From positions 614,001-678,000 of the forward strand of contig JAKNDB010000070.1 in the NCBI GenBank assembly GCA_024305405.1: a stretch of 64,000 bases of DNA. The letters run 5' to 3'. A program made the translations under genes and the position numbers. Origin of the DNA: Dirofilaria immitis. Its lineage: Eukaryota; Nematoda; Chromadorea; Rhabditida; Onchocercidae. How positions within the stretch are numbered: position 1 is the first letter of the stretch; each line of letters opens with the position of its first letter. Shown piece after piece: positions 38,441-49,089 of this stretch. A model generated the notes under the pieces. That model did no database searches, was not told the DNA's origin, and worked only from the letters and a program-made list of their open reading frames with translations.

Positions 38441-38735
38441 TAGGCAAAATTATTATATACTTGCTTATGAATTTTTATTTGTTTACATACTTGAAATTTG
38501 ACGTGGAATCATTTTTCTATTTTTCAAGAATATTTTTTTATATTTCAAAATAATAATTATGCTATATATGCGTTATTATGCATATACTGATATAAAATTA
38601 ATGTTTTTTTTTCTTGTATATACAAAAATTAATCAACGATCAAAATTATGAATTCGAATTTTACATATTAATAAAATATCAATAATATAAGCTATTACTA
38701 CAGTATTCATTATTTTAATTAAAAAAAGCCTGAAA

Positions 38736-39000
38736 TTGATTGATATTAATTGATATATGGTGAAATGATAAGTTTAATATATTGATTGATATTAATTGAT
38801 ATATGGTGAAATGATAAGTTTAATATATTGATTGATATATGGTGAAATGATAAGTTTAATATATTGATTGATATTAATTGATATATGGTGAAATGATAAG
38901 TTTAATATATTGATTGATATTAATTGATATATGGTGAAATGATAAGTTTAATATATTGATTGATATTAATTGATATATGGTGAAATAATAAATTTAATAT
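38736..39000. repeat. 46-bp minisatellite, about 5-6 copies
   Basis: The unit runs from ATTGATTGATATTAATTGAT through ATATGGTGAAATGATAAG to TTTAATAT. Copies are nearly identical. The third is shortened by roughly ten bases (it lacks the ATTAATTGAT part) and the last carries two substitutions, marking the end of the array. Confidence 0.9.
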
Positions 39001-40381
39001 AAAAAGAATTATGAAAATAAAAATATTTAAGAATATAAATTTTTATATAAAACAAAAAGAGAAGCATTCAGTTTTAAGTGCTTTTTAATATTTTAATGAT
39101 TTATTTTCTTTCTTGTTTTTTCAATTAAAATAATTATTTATTTTCAATCAATCATAGTAATAAGTATCGTTGATAATTTATTTACTATCACTATTACTAT
39201 AAGTAATATTACTAGAAAATAAAGATAATAATTAATATATTTTTGTTTATCCATTATATATATATATATGTATGTATGTATTTGCAATTGTGTGATATTT
39301 ATCAATTTTGATAATTGAAAAAATATTTTTGATATAAGCAAATGATTTAAAATAAAAAATGAGAAGAAAAAAATTATATAATAATAATTTCATCGAACAA
39401 AGAATAAAATTATATTTTATATTTATTATTAAAATATGTTATTTTTGTCGGAATTTCAAATATTCATAAAAATTTGATCAATTTTTTTTTATTTCATTTT
39501 AAAATTTAATTATTATTAAATCATTTTATGACATTTTTTCTTCTCTTTAATTAACTTAGAAGATATTTTATAAGTTTAATTATTTAATTGTTTACATTTT
39601 TGTTGTATTTTCCAATTCGTATAATTATTTTATATTTTTATCATAAATATTATCAAACTATTACTGAAAATTGAAGAATGATAATTTTTCATATTTCGTT
39701 AATAGTACTTTAAATAATAATGATAATAAATATTTCTTTTCTCCCTGTTTATCAATTTTTTTTTGCTCTGTTCATTTAATCATCCTATTTTATTATCATT
39801 ATTATGTTATACTTAATGCTTATCAAATTAATATATCATCGTATCTCACTGTTAATGATCATTTCATTCATTATCGCTGAAATACATCGTTTTATATAAT
39901 TGATACCCATTTATTGCAATGGCTATTTCATTCCTAATTTTCTTGTTTACTAACTTCTTTTCTTACTTCAGTAATTCAAATTTTCCGATCTTAAATTCTA
40001 TGCGCAATTATATGCTTTCCATTTCTTGACATTTGTTATTCATTTGATGTAGTCGAGAATGTATTACTTTACTAGCATTCTTTGATTATGTATTCATTTG
40101 TTTACAATTTAGAGCTTAAAAGTTTGTCAATGGTTTTTTCGTAACAAAAGAAATGTTGTATAAACATTTTTGTTAAGGAAAGGATAATCTTTCTATTCTC
40201 ATTGATCAAGAATTTATCTCTTTTCAGAATAAACAAACTTATAATAAGGAATCTATCTACAGGAATATCAGAAATCTGCATATTCCTATCAATCGTTAAG
40301 AATTTCATTCGTAAACAAACTAAAAAAATGAAAAAGATAAAGTTGAATAAATCATTAAACAATGAAAATCACATTATGATG

Positions 40382-40384
<3 letters not shown>
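39001..40384. other. Intergenic, no gene seen
   Basis: AT-rich sequence with a short TATATA/TATG tract near 39255-39280. No supported exon on either strand. Confidence 0.5.

Positions 40385-40387
<3 letters not shown>

Positions 40388-40414
<27 letters not shown>
40388..40414. repeat. (TA)n microsatellite
   Basis: Uninterrupted alternating TA of about 27 bases. Confidence 0.9.
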
Positions 40415-40417
<3 letters not shown>

Positions 40418-40924
40418 ATGTATAATTGGCCAAATAGTTTATCAAATAATCAAATCTTATCATATCGTATGAAAGATGAAATATTTCACTGGAAAGTATG
40501 ATAATATTGTGATTTTTTTTTTTGCATTCTTTATTACCTATGATTTTTTATTTTTATCATTTTTAAAAAAAAAAAAGAATTTTTATCCGTTCTTTACTTG
40601 TCACTCTGATATGAATTGATAAATTGATATGATGTGAAATGATAAATAAAAATCGATAATTTCAAGGAAATTTTTACACCAATCAATGATAAATAAATAT
40701 GTCAGAAATCTTTTAAAAAATTTATTTCAGCAAAAAATGAGAAAATACGAAATCCTAGGAGGAAAAAAATCAATAATCGATACTGCTATTCATCAAAATT
40801 TTGGCCATTTATTATCTTTTCTTCCTAAATTGTTGCAGTCAGCAGTTAAAAGAATATTTCATATTCCTAATTACTAGCAAATATATTTTAACTGATCCAT
40901 TCGCTACAATTCAATAAATTCTCC

Positions 40925-41140
40925 GATTATCTGCTGTAATCAGATGGATTCTGCGATTAATTGTTACAATTGAATTCTGCGATTACATGCTGTAATCAGA
41001 TGGATTCTTCGATTAATTGTTACAATTGAATTCTGCGATTACCTGCTGTAATCAGATGGATTCTTCGATTAATTGTTACAATTGAATTCTGCGATTACCT
41101 GCTGTAATCAGATGGATTCTGCGATTAATTGTTACTGTTG
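40925..41140. repeat. 56-bp minisatellite, four copies, with internal palindromes
   Basis: Copies begin at 40925, 40981, 41037 and 41093, an exact 56-base period. Each contains GATTAC..TGCTGTAATC, a small stem with GATTAC/GTAATC arms, and the first three contain AATTGTTACAATT, a near-perfect palindrome. The last copy diverges after TTGTTAC. It does not look like CRISPR: there are no unique spacers and the host is eukaryotic. Confidence 0.9.
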
Positions 41141-41572
41141 AATGAATTTCGTAATATTGATTTAAATTAATACTGAGTTATAGATTGATTTGTAAAATCT
41201 ATTACTTGCTTAATTCTTTTGATTCTATTTTAGAAAGTGTAATATATGGAAGCACATAGGTATTAAATTCAAAATTATTTTACAATTTGCCAAACTTATC
41301 AATTATCTCCCATTGATAAGTTGAATTTTGAATATTACGGAGAAGTGTTAGTCTGCTATCTATATTATCGAATTTCCTATTCTAATAAATTCTACTGATA
41401 AGCATAAAGATAAGCTATAAACTGACCCACTGATACATATATATATGTAAATAGGCCAAATAGAACTGTAGAAGGGTAAGATCAATTAGACTAACAAAGA
41501 TTATTATGAGAATTAGTTAGTTTAAGCTTTTGGTGTTTCTCGTAGTATTTCAATTAAAATTTTAACACATTC

Positions 41573-41793
41573 AAGGAGAGGAGGAAGAGGAATGATGGAA
41601 AGGGAAGGAGTGGGAGGAAGAGAAGGAAGGAGGAGAAAGAGGAGAAGTGGAAGGAAGAGAAGAGGAGTGGAAGGAAAAGTGGGAGGAAGAGGAGGAGGGA
41701 AGAGTAGAAGTTGAAGAAAGAGAAAGAGTGAGAGGAGGGGAAAATAAGTCCCTCTGTAGATCAACGAGCCAGAAACGGAAACGTAGAAAGAAA

Positions 41794-41824
<31 letters not shown>

Positions 41825-41919
41825 GGAAAGAAAGAAAGGAAGGAAGGAAGGAAGGAAGAAGGGAAAGAAGGAAGGAAGGAAGGAAGAAAGAAAGAAAGAA
41901 AGAAGGGAAGAAAGGAAAA
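41573..41919 (+). repeat. Long polypurine (GA/GGAA/GAAA) tract
   Basis: An almost pure purine strand in two blocks: 41573-41745, rich in GGA and GAA with rare T, and 41785-41919, 135 uninterrupted purines made of GAAA and GGAA units. A mixed link (41746-41784) contains CCCTCTGTAGATCAACGAGCC. Such mirror-repeat purine DNA can form triplex (H-DNA) structures. Open frames on either strand here are repeat artefacts. Confidence 0.9.
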
Positions 41920-42117
41920 TGAGAAAATCCTGTATGTTGAAAAACAGACGACAGGACATCCTTGATTGTTATCCGAGCCTAGGCAGCTGTCTCGAAGATA
42001 TTGGCACACAAAACTACAAGCTAAAAGGGCTCATATCATTTTTGCTTTTTTTTTCCTAAACATTTTTAAGTTGCAAACTTTTATAGCGTTGTATTTTCCA
42101 TACTTTCTTGTATGCAT

Positions 42118-42160
42118 CGAGAGAGAAAGAGAACAGGAAAAAGGGAAAGAGAGAGAGAGA
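42118..42160 (+). repeat. (GA)n-rich microsatellite
   Basis: GAGAGAAAGAGAACAGG then GAAAGAGAGAGAGAGAGAA, purine-rich and low-complexity. Confidence 0.8.
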
Positions 42161-42624
42161 GAATTAAATCTTTTCTTCTTTTCCCTACAACTTTTTACTC
42201 TTAAATTATTTTAAATCATTGCAAGACTTTTTTTTTTTTTTTAAATCTAAGAACGATATTTCATTACTCGCTCTTCCTCGTTCTCTCCTTCTCTTTCATT
42301 ATATATATATATCTATTTCGTTCATTGTTTTCACATCGTTCATTAATATATTATTATAAGCAATGGGTTTAGCTTAATTCATATTTCTCTAATACTCTAT
42401 CTCATTTCTATGATAATGAAAGAAATAAATGCGAAATGAACCAAAAACAAAAAAAAAAAAAAAAGAAAAAGCGCTTAACAATTATTTTAGGATTGTTAAT
42501 TAGTGTCATCATCGTATGGTGCAATTTTTATTCTTCGCATGACTTTAAACAATTTTCTACGACTTCTCATTTTTCTATTTGTGTTGCTTTTTAAAATAGG
42601 TTCAAAGTTCATCATGGATTACAA

Positions 42625-42674
42625 TTATTATTATTATTATTAGGTTCAAAGTTGAATTCAATTATTGCTCATAT

Positions 42675-42721
<47 letters not shown>

Positions 42722-42765
42722 GATTATTATTAGGTTCAACGTTCAATTTAATTATTACTAATTGT
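42625..42765. repeat. (TCA)15 microsatellite flanked by two similar about 35-base copies
   Basis: (TCA)15 spans 42676-42720. On each side lies a TTATTATTAGGTTCAA-type segment followed by GTT(G/C)AATT..AATTATT (about 42632-42668 and 42724-42760). A third, shorter AGGTTCAAAGTTCA copy sits at 42598-42611. Confidence 0.85.
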
Positions 42766-42888
42766 TTAAATTAATTCAAAATGATGAAATTCAAATGTTT
42801 CAAGTTTTATTATTTATTTAAATCATATTTTCTTCCACTCTTATCATAATTGTCTTGCTAATTTATTGTTCTTTTATGATATTGCATT

Positions 42889-42929
42889 ATAAATTAGTTA
42901 ATTAATTAATAATTAATTAACTAATTTAT
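42889..42929. repeat. Perfect 19-bp AT palindrome
   Basis: The arms at 42889-42907 and 42911-42929 are exact reverse complements with a 3-base loop. Composition is AT apart from one G/C pair, so slippage could have produced it. Confidence 0.75.
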
Positions 42930-45900
42930 CGATTTATTTCTTTCATTGTTATTTCAAACTTTTCAAAGATTTGTAAAATTTTAAGATTAAAAAAATTTGG
43001 GCTAAAATAAATTAATATTTTCATTTTCCCTCCAAAAAGAAAAATAATAATTTTTAAATTTCAAATTTTAACAAAATAATATAACTATTATTTACTGAAA
43101 TTCCTCATTTGTTTTTCTTTTTGTTTTTTTGTTTTTTTAAATACAAAAAAAACGAATGCCAATTTAGCAAGATTGTATCTAAAATTAAAACAGAACAAAC
43201 AAATATGATACTATCTTTTGTTGTTATTCATTTTTTAGTATTATAAATTAAGTACAAGCAAAGATCATTATTAGATATCTGATCAAAATTCGAATAAACA
43301 AATTTGAATAATATATCACTTATCGATCATATCACATTTCGATCATTGAGTAATTCATTAATTGAACAATTAGTAATAATTAATAATTTATCATTGCCCT
43401 TCATCACATTAATAGATGTTGTTTTTTATTTTGTTAATTAGTAAATAGACATGAAATGAATATATATATATGTATACCTTTTGTAATTAAATACTTAATA
43501 AAATGAATTAAGTACTTAATAACGAAATAAAATTTGAAATGATGATCATTCATATTCTCATTCTTTCCATTTTTTATTTTCATAACAAATTTATCAATAA
43601 TTTTTTCATAAATTAACAAACATCTTGTTAAGAATTTATAAATATTTTAATAATGAATTACTTTATTCATTTTCTTTTCTGTTTCTTCCTCTCTCTCTCT
43701 CTCTTTCTTTCTCTCTAGAAAACAACATTTTTTGTTTTAATTTGAAATATTCGATTTAACATTCTTTTGATTATTCTATATTTGAAAAAAGCAGCATTTT
43801 AAAAGAGGAAAAGATACCACTAAAAAGTGATGTTTATGATGCAAATTTGCATATTCATTCATGATCTATATTATCATTTCCTATCATCTCACAATTTGTA
43901 TATTATATAATTTATCAAAACATTTTAAAATTCAAACTTATCTTGATAATACTACTAAATTTGTTATCTTAATAATTTATCGGATAAGCATAACTAATTT
44001 TTATCTATCAAAAATTAATAAATAAAGTTGAAATTTTGTTATATTCAGGTGTTGCTTAATTATATTTAAGCATTATTTCAAAATACAATCATACATAAGC
44101 TTCGACTCATCATCCATTGTGTTTATCTTTTATTTCAGAATGAAATAGGAAGTTTTTTTACAAAATTCTCGATGAAAAAAAAAGAAAAATTCTCTCGAGA
44201 ATAACATATTGAAAAAAATCAGTTGTTATTTTATTATAGTTGTTGTTTCGTTGTAAATTTTATCGTAAGATAAAATTGAAAAGTTTCCAAAAAAAGAAAA
44301 TTTTTTATCTTTTATTCTCCAAAAAAAAAATGCAATAGAAATATCGATCGATAATTTAAAAAGAAATATTATATAATTTGATTTTTATTGATCGATTTAA
44401 AATTTATTTGCATTTTTTTTAAATAAAAATATTTAACTTTTTTTTTGATTAAAATTTCGTCATTTATTGAACTTTTCTTCCTTTTTTTTGTGTTAAATAA
44501 TATTCAAACAAAATTTAATAATTAATTTTAAAATGTAAAATTTAAATTTCTAATAATTTTTGATAAGAAATATCTCCTCCTATGAGCAACATAACCATTT
44601 ACTTATTTAATGCAACAAACATATCCCATAATGATGTTAATAGGGAGGAAAAAAATTGGCCATGAAATTTCCGTTGCTGAATTCATTGCAATGTTTTTCT
44701 ATGGCTTATTTAACCATTTCAAACTCATTTTTCATCAAAATTTATTTTAACATTTATTTATCGATAAATTAAAACTTATTTGAAGAAATTTTCAATATTA
44801 AATAATTTTTAAAAAATCAACAAAAATTGCAAAATTTATTTCATCCATTAATTTAATTATACTTATTGATTACTTATTTATATAAATGTTTGGATTAATG
44901 AAAAATTTAATCATTTAAAAATTTTAACTTTTGCTAATTTATCGCAATAATAACTCGCAAATAATTCTCGCCCTTTTCTCTCGAAAATTTATCATAAATT
45001 TTAACAAAAAAAAAAAATTCAAGTGAGATACAACAATCAACAATACAAGATTGTTGGCTTTACTTAAAACTTTTTTTTTTTTAAAAAATTATTTTAATAT
45101 TTTTAATTTAATTATTAATTATTACTCGTAATGGAATGAAATTTTATGAAATATTTTTTAAATAATAAACATTTGATGCAATTAAATTAGAATAAAATTA
45201 TATTTTAATTCGTAAAAAAAATTTTCGAATAATTTAATTTTTATCTATTATGAACAATCTTCGAGTAAAGTAATCAACTTAAAATTTGCAGCAAATTTTA
45301 TTGAAGAAAAAAAGGAAAAAATCTTTTTTATTTCTAACAAAATTGTGACAAATGAAACTTAAATAAAGCTTCAAAAATTTAAAATAACTATTGTTGATGC
45401 TTATGCCCAAGAGGCTAAAATCAACTCATATGTTTCTACTCTCGGAATTCGATACTTCGAAAAGACTACTGTACCAATCAATTTTGGCCTATTATATTTT
45501 CCTAACTATTGATTGTCATCACTATTGAAGTTTTAATATTTTATGCTAAAACAAATCAAACATTTTTAATATCCCATCATTGATTTGTCGGTATTTCACG
45601 AGTCAATCTCTAATGTTTATCGAAGTCTTTTGAATCTCATGAGGCGCTTAAGTTCTATTTCTTGTTTTGATTTCGATTATATTCCTGCACTTTTTATCAT
45701 TTTTCATTTTAATACATATAATCGAACTATTTCATTTCATTGCTGCATACTTTTTAGGATATTTTAGGATAAAAAAAAAGATAAAAAGTTCCATTTTCTT
45801 ATTTACAAATAAATAGTTCGAGAAAAAGCAAAAAAAATTATTAAAATGTTTTTATTTATATTTCAAATTACTATAGAAAATTATTTATAAATAAATTTTG

Positions 45901-47485
45901 TTTTTGTTTTTGATAAATAAAAAGATTAGAAAGAATCTTTCCAATTCTTTCTTTTTTTTCTTTTCGACATCAAAACTTTCAAAAAGAAAAAAATTAATAT
46001 TTCTTCAATCCGGTTTTTATCTTACCTTTTCAAAACAAAATTTGAACAACAAAAAAAAAAGCGAAAAGAAAATGGAAAAAATTTTCTAACATTTCTTATC
46101 TTTATGCTTATCATTGTCATATGTTAGATTGTTTTTAGGATAAATTTTTCATCCATTTTCAGTTATTTACCCATTCCATATTTTTCTATCATTTTATATT
46201 TGTTCGATACGACAATTAATATCTTAGTTCCAATCAACAAAGTCATGAATTTTTTCATTACATTTTTTTTTTTTGATTCGATAAATTAGTTAGTTATTTC
46301 ATGAGAGAACAGAATTGATGATATTTAACTTTTTTTTATGTTTTTGATCTTTTATTTTTAATTTCCTTTTAACCTTCTTTTCCCATTTATTTTTCCTTTT
46401 TCTTTTTCTCTTTTTTTCCATTTCAAATCTGTCATGTTTTGAAATTTAATTTCTATTTTGTTTCTATCTATGATTTATTGCTTGTTTAATTAATTTCGGA
46501 AACTTTTCACACTTCATTATTATTTAAATTTATGACCTCCTTCAATACTACTCATTTCTATCACATTTAATGATCATTTAACTTCATTCACATTACAAAT
46601 CATTATCGATCCAATCAATTTTAATCAATTCAGCTTATACTTAAATATTCCTCTTGTTTAACTTTAATTTAATAATTTTCAAGATATGATATGAATTTTT
46701 CTTTCTTTTTTTTGATTAGCCAAACTTATCAAATATTATCGATTTAAGATTTGACTATGATATATGCAACTTAATCAAGCAGATTAATCGTTTGACGATT
46801 TTCCAACGAATATATATCAGAAATAGGAGACAAGGTGTATAGGTTTACAAATTATTGCTTAAAAAAAAAAACCTAGAAATAGCCTAACTATTCTAGCTGA
46901 TCGTTAAGTTTTAAATTTCTAGAATCGAGCTTGAAGTTGTTTTTCAAAAATTAATATTTTTAATGATATTATAGATTATTTTTATTTTATTCTAAATTAT
47001 ATTTTCTTAGATGATTCGTTCTAAAATTTTATGTTAAAAAACAAGTTTCAAAATGATCATATCTTTGTAATTTATAATACAATAAACTTAATTTAACCTG
47101 TTATCATCATTTTAAATGTTTTAGGAAGATTAATTGCAATTTTTCTTTCTTCCTATTTCTCATTTTTATTTATTCCATCAAAATTTGAAGTTTTTGAATA
47201 ATTCGATAAGAAATTAATAGGTATATTTATGACAACGAATAATTGATAACTGAATAATCAAACAAAGAATTCAATTATTATAACTTTGATTATTTGAGTA
47301 TTAATTAATTTTCTTTAATTGCAATTATTATAAGATAATGACAAATTAACATGAAAGTATAGAAGTTTTTAATCTTTTTTAAAATCTTATTTTTTTATAT
47401 TTAATTCATTTTTTCTTGTGAATAAATGAAATTTACAATAATATTTTCTTGAAATTGAAGCATTCTTATATTATTATCATTTATT
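42930..47485. other. Intergenic, no gene seen
   Basis: AT-rich sequence with a (CT)n tract at about 43689-43717 and many homopolymers. The stretches around 45400-45490 and 46780-46860 are somewhat less AT-biased than their surroundings, but I find no coding or RNA signature in them. Confidence 0.5.
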
Positions 47486-47499
47486 ATTGTTAATTATTG

Positions 47500-47805
47500 T
47501 TAATTACTGTTAATTATTATTATTATTATTATTGATTTTTCCTTATCTATTTTCGTATAACTTTTGTAATCTTCTCTCTAGAATATTATTTATATTAATT
47601 ATTATTACTATTAATTTTTCCTTATTTACTTTTGTATAACTTTTGTAATCTTCCCTCTACAATATTATTTATATTAATTATTGTTAATTATTATTATTAT
47701 TAATTTTTCCTTATCTATTTTCGTATAACTTTTGTAATCTTCTCTCTACAATTTTATTATTTGTATGTGTTATGATTATTATTATTATTATTATTATCAT
47801 TATCA
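47500..47805. repeat. Triplicated block of about 80-90 bp within TTA-rich DNA
   Basis: Three copies starting near 47534, 47612 and 47701 share TTTTTCCTTATCTATTTTCG, then TATAACTTTTGTAATCTTC, CTCTA and AATATTATTTATATTAATTA (the last in the first two copies). Linkers are (TTA)n of varying length. Copy 2 has small substitutions. Confidence 0.85.
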
Positions 47806-48681
47806 CTTCTTTATATAAATAAGATTGTTGAATAGAAATAATTACTTCACCCATATTGCTTTAATTCGAACTTATCAAAAGATATTTCTCGAATTAGTCA
47901 ATTGACAATGCATTATATCATCGTTGATTATCATTAAACTTTCCCTAAATTTACAATTATTCATGCCCTTTTTTTTTTATTTCCTACAAATGAAATGCTT
48001 TCATTCCTATAAAAAAATATCATTTTTTCTTTTCAAACTTCAAATATTTTCTTAATTGCTAATATTATAAAATCAATGTTCAATTCAACCAATAATTATG
48101 CCTTCTTTTTTTTTTTTGAATTTCATTATCAGTTTATCAATTTGTTTGCTCACTTTCTTATTTTACTTCACTTTGATAAAAGAAAAAAAAGATAAATGGA
48201 ATTCAATTCTATGATGAATAATTTCGTTTTCAATTATTTTGCTTATTTTCATTTATCATTAAAACAAAAGTTGTAATTATGAAATTTTTAATTTTAAATT
48301 ATTTTGCAACATTTTTAATCGCTTAATTGAAATTAAAAAAGTTTGGAAGTTTTTTTCTTTGCTATTCCAAAAATGTTTTGCACGAAATATTTCTTTGCGA
48401 ATAATTTCTACTTTTTTTTCACATTAAAAAAAATTGTTCCGAATAAATAATTTATTGAATTTCAAAAAAAAAAAAAAGTTGACTAGACAGGTAAAATTAT
48501 TTTACATTAATTTTATTTACAATTGAAAATTTTCAACTTTGAAATAATTTTTATTTGCCATATTTTATGCTCATATTACCAATAAATAAAATCATTCTAA
48601 TTGATCTTCACTCAATGAACTTATTTTCATTCCTTTGGAAAAAATAATAATAATAGTTTCGAAAAAAATTATTGACTTGAT

Positions 48682-48850
48682 AAATTTATTATCAATAATG
48701 ATTATAATATAAATTTATTATCATTAATGATTATAGTATAAATTTATTATCAATAATGATTATAGTATAAATTTATTATCAATAATGATTATAGTATAAA
48801 TTTATTATCAATAATGATTATAGTATAAATTTATTATCAATAATGATTGA
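48682..48850. repeat. 29-bp minisatellite, about six copies
   Basis: The unit AAATTTATTATCAATAATG + ATTATAGTAT recurs at 48682, 48711, 48740, 48769, 48798 and 48827. The last copy runs directly into the left arm of the inverted repeat listed next. Confidence 0.9.
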
Positions 48851-49089
48851 TTATAGTAGTAGTGAAATTATTTTCAAATTTCATTTTAATTTATTCATCT
48901 CAAAATAAATGTATTCATTTTTCTTTCCCACTCCCTTGTTTCTCATTTCTCAATGCAAACTATTTGTTGCCTATGATTAGAACAAAAAAAAGGATAAAAT
49001 ATCTTAAATTGTTTCATTTAAATTTTAAAGCTTATAAATTTGAAAATAATTTCATTACTACTATAATCAATCATTATTGATAATAAATT
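48828..49089. repeat. Long inverted repeat: 54-bp arms, about 154-bp spacer
   Basis: The left arm (48828-48881) and right arm (49036-49089) are reverse complements with about one mismatch: GATTGATTATAGTAGTAGTG against CATTACTACTATAATCAATC. The outer part of the left arm is the last unit of the 29-bp minisatellite. No transposase frame lies in the spacer. It could be a foldback/MITE-like remnant. Confidence 0.85.

Noticed and set aside
38199..38447. 82-residue Ile-rich minus-strand frame
   Set aside because: A product of the AAT/TAA repeat.
40686..40877. 63-residue open frame with mixed composition
   Set aside because: Single short frame in the desert, with no splice partners and no family match I recognise.
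40925..41140. CRISPR-like array
   Set aside because: Direct tandem units without spacers in eukaryotic DNA.
41522..41959. 145-residue Leu/Phe/Pro-rich open frame on the minus strand
   Set aside because: It is a translation of the polypurine tract; low-complexity and without splice or family support.
42889..42929. Perfect 19-bp palindrome as a functional site
   Set aside because: Built mainly from TTAATTAA units, so slippage in AT-rich DNA explains it; kept only as a repeat.
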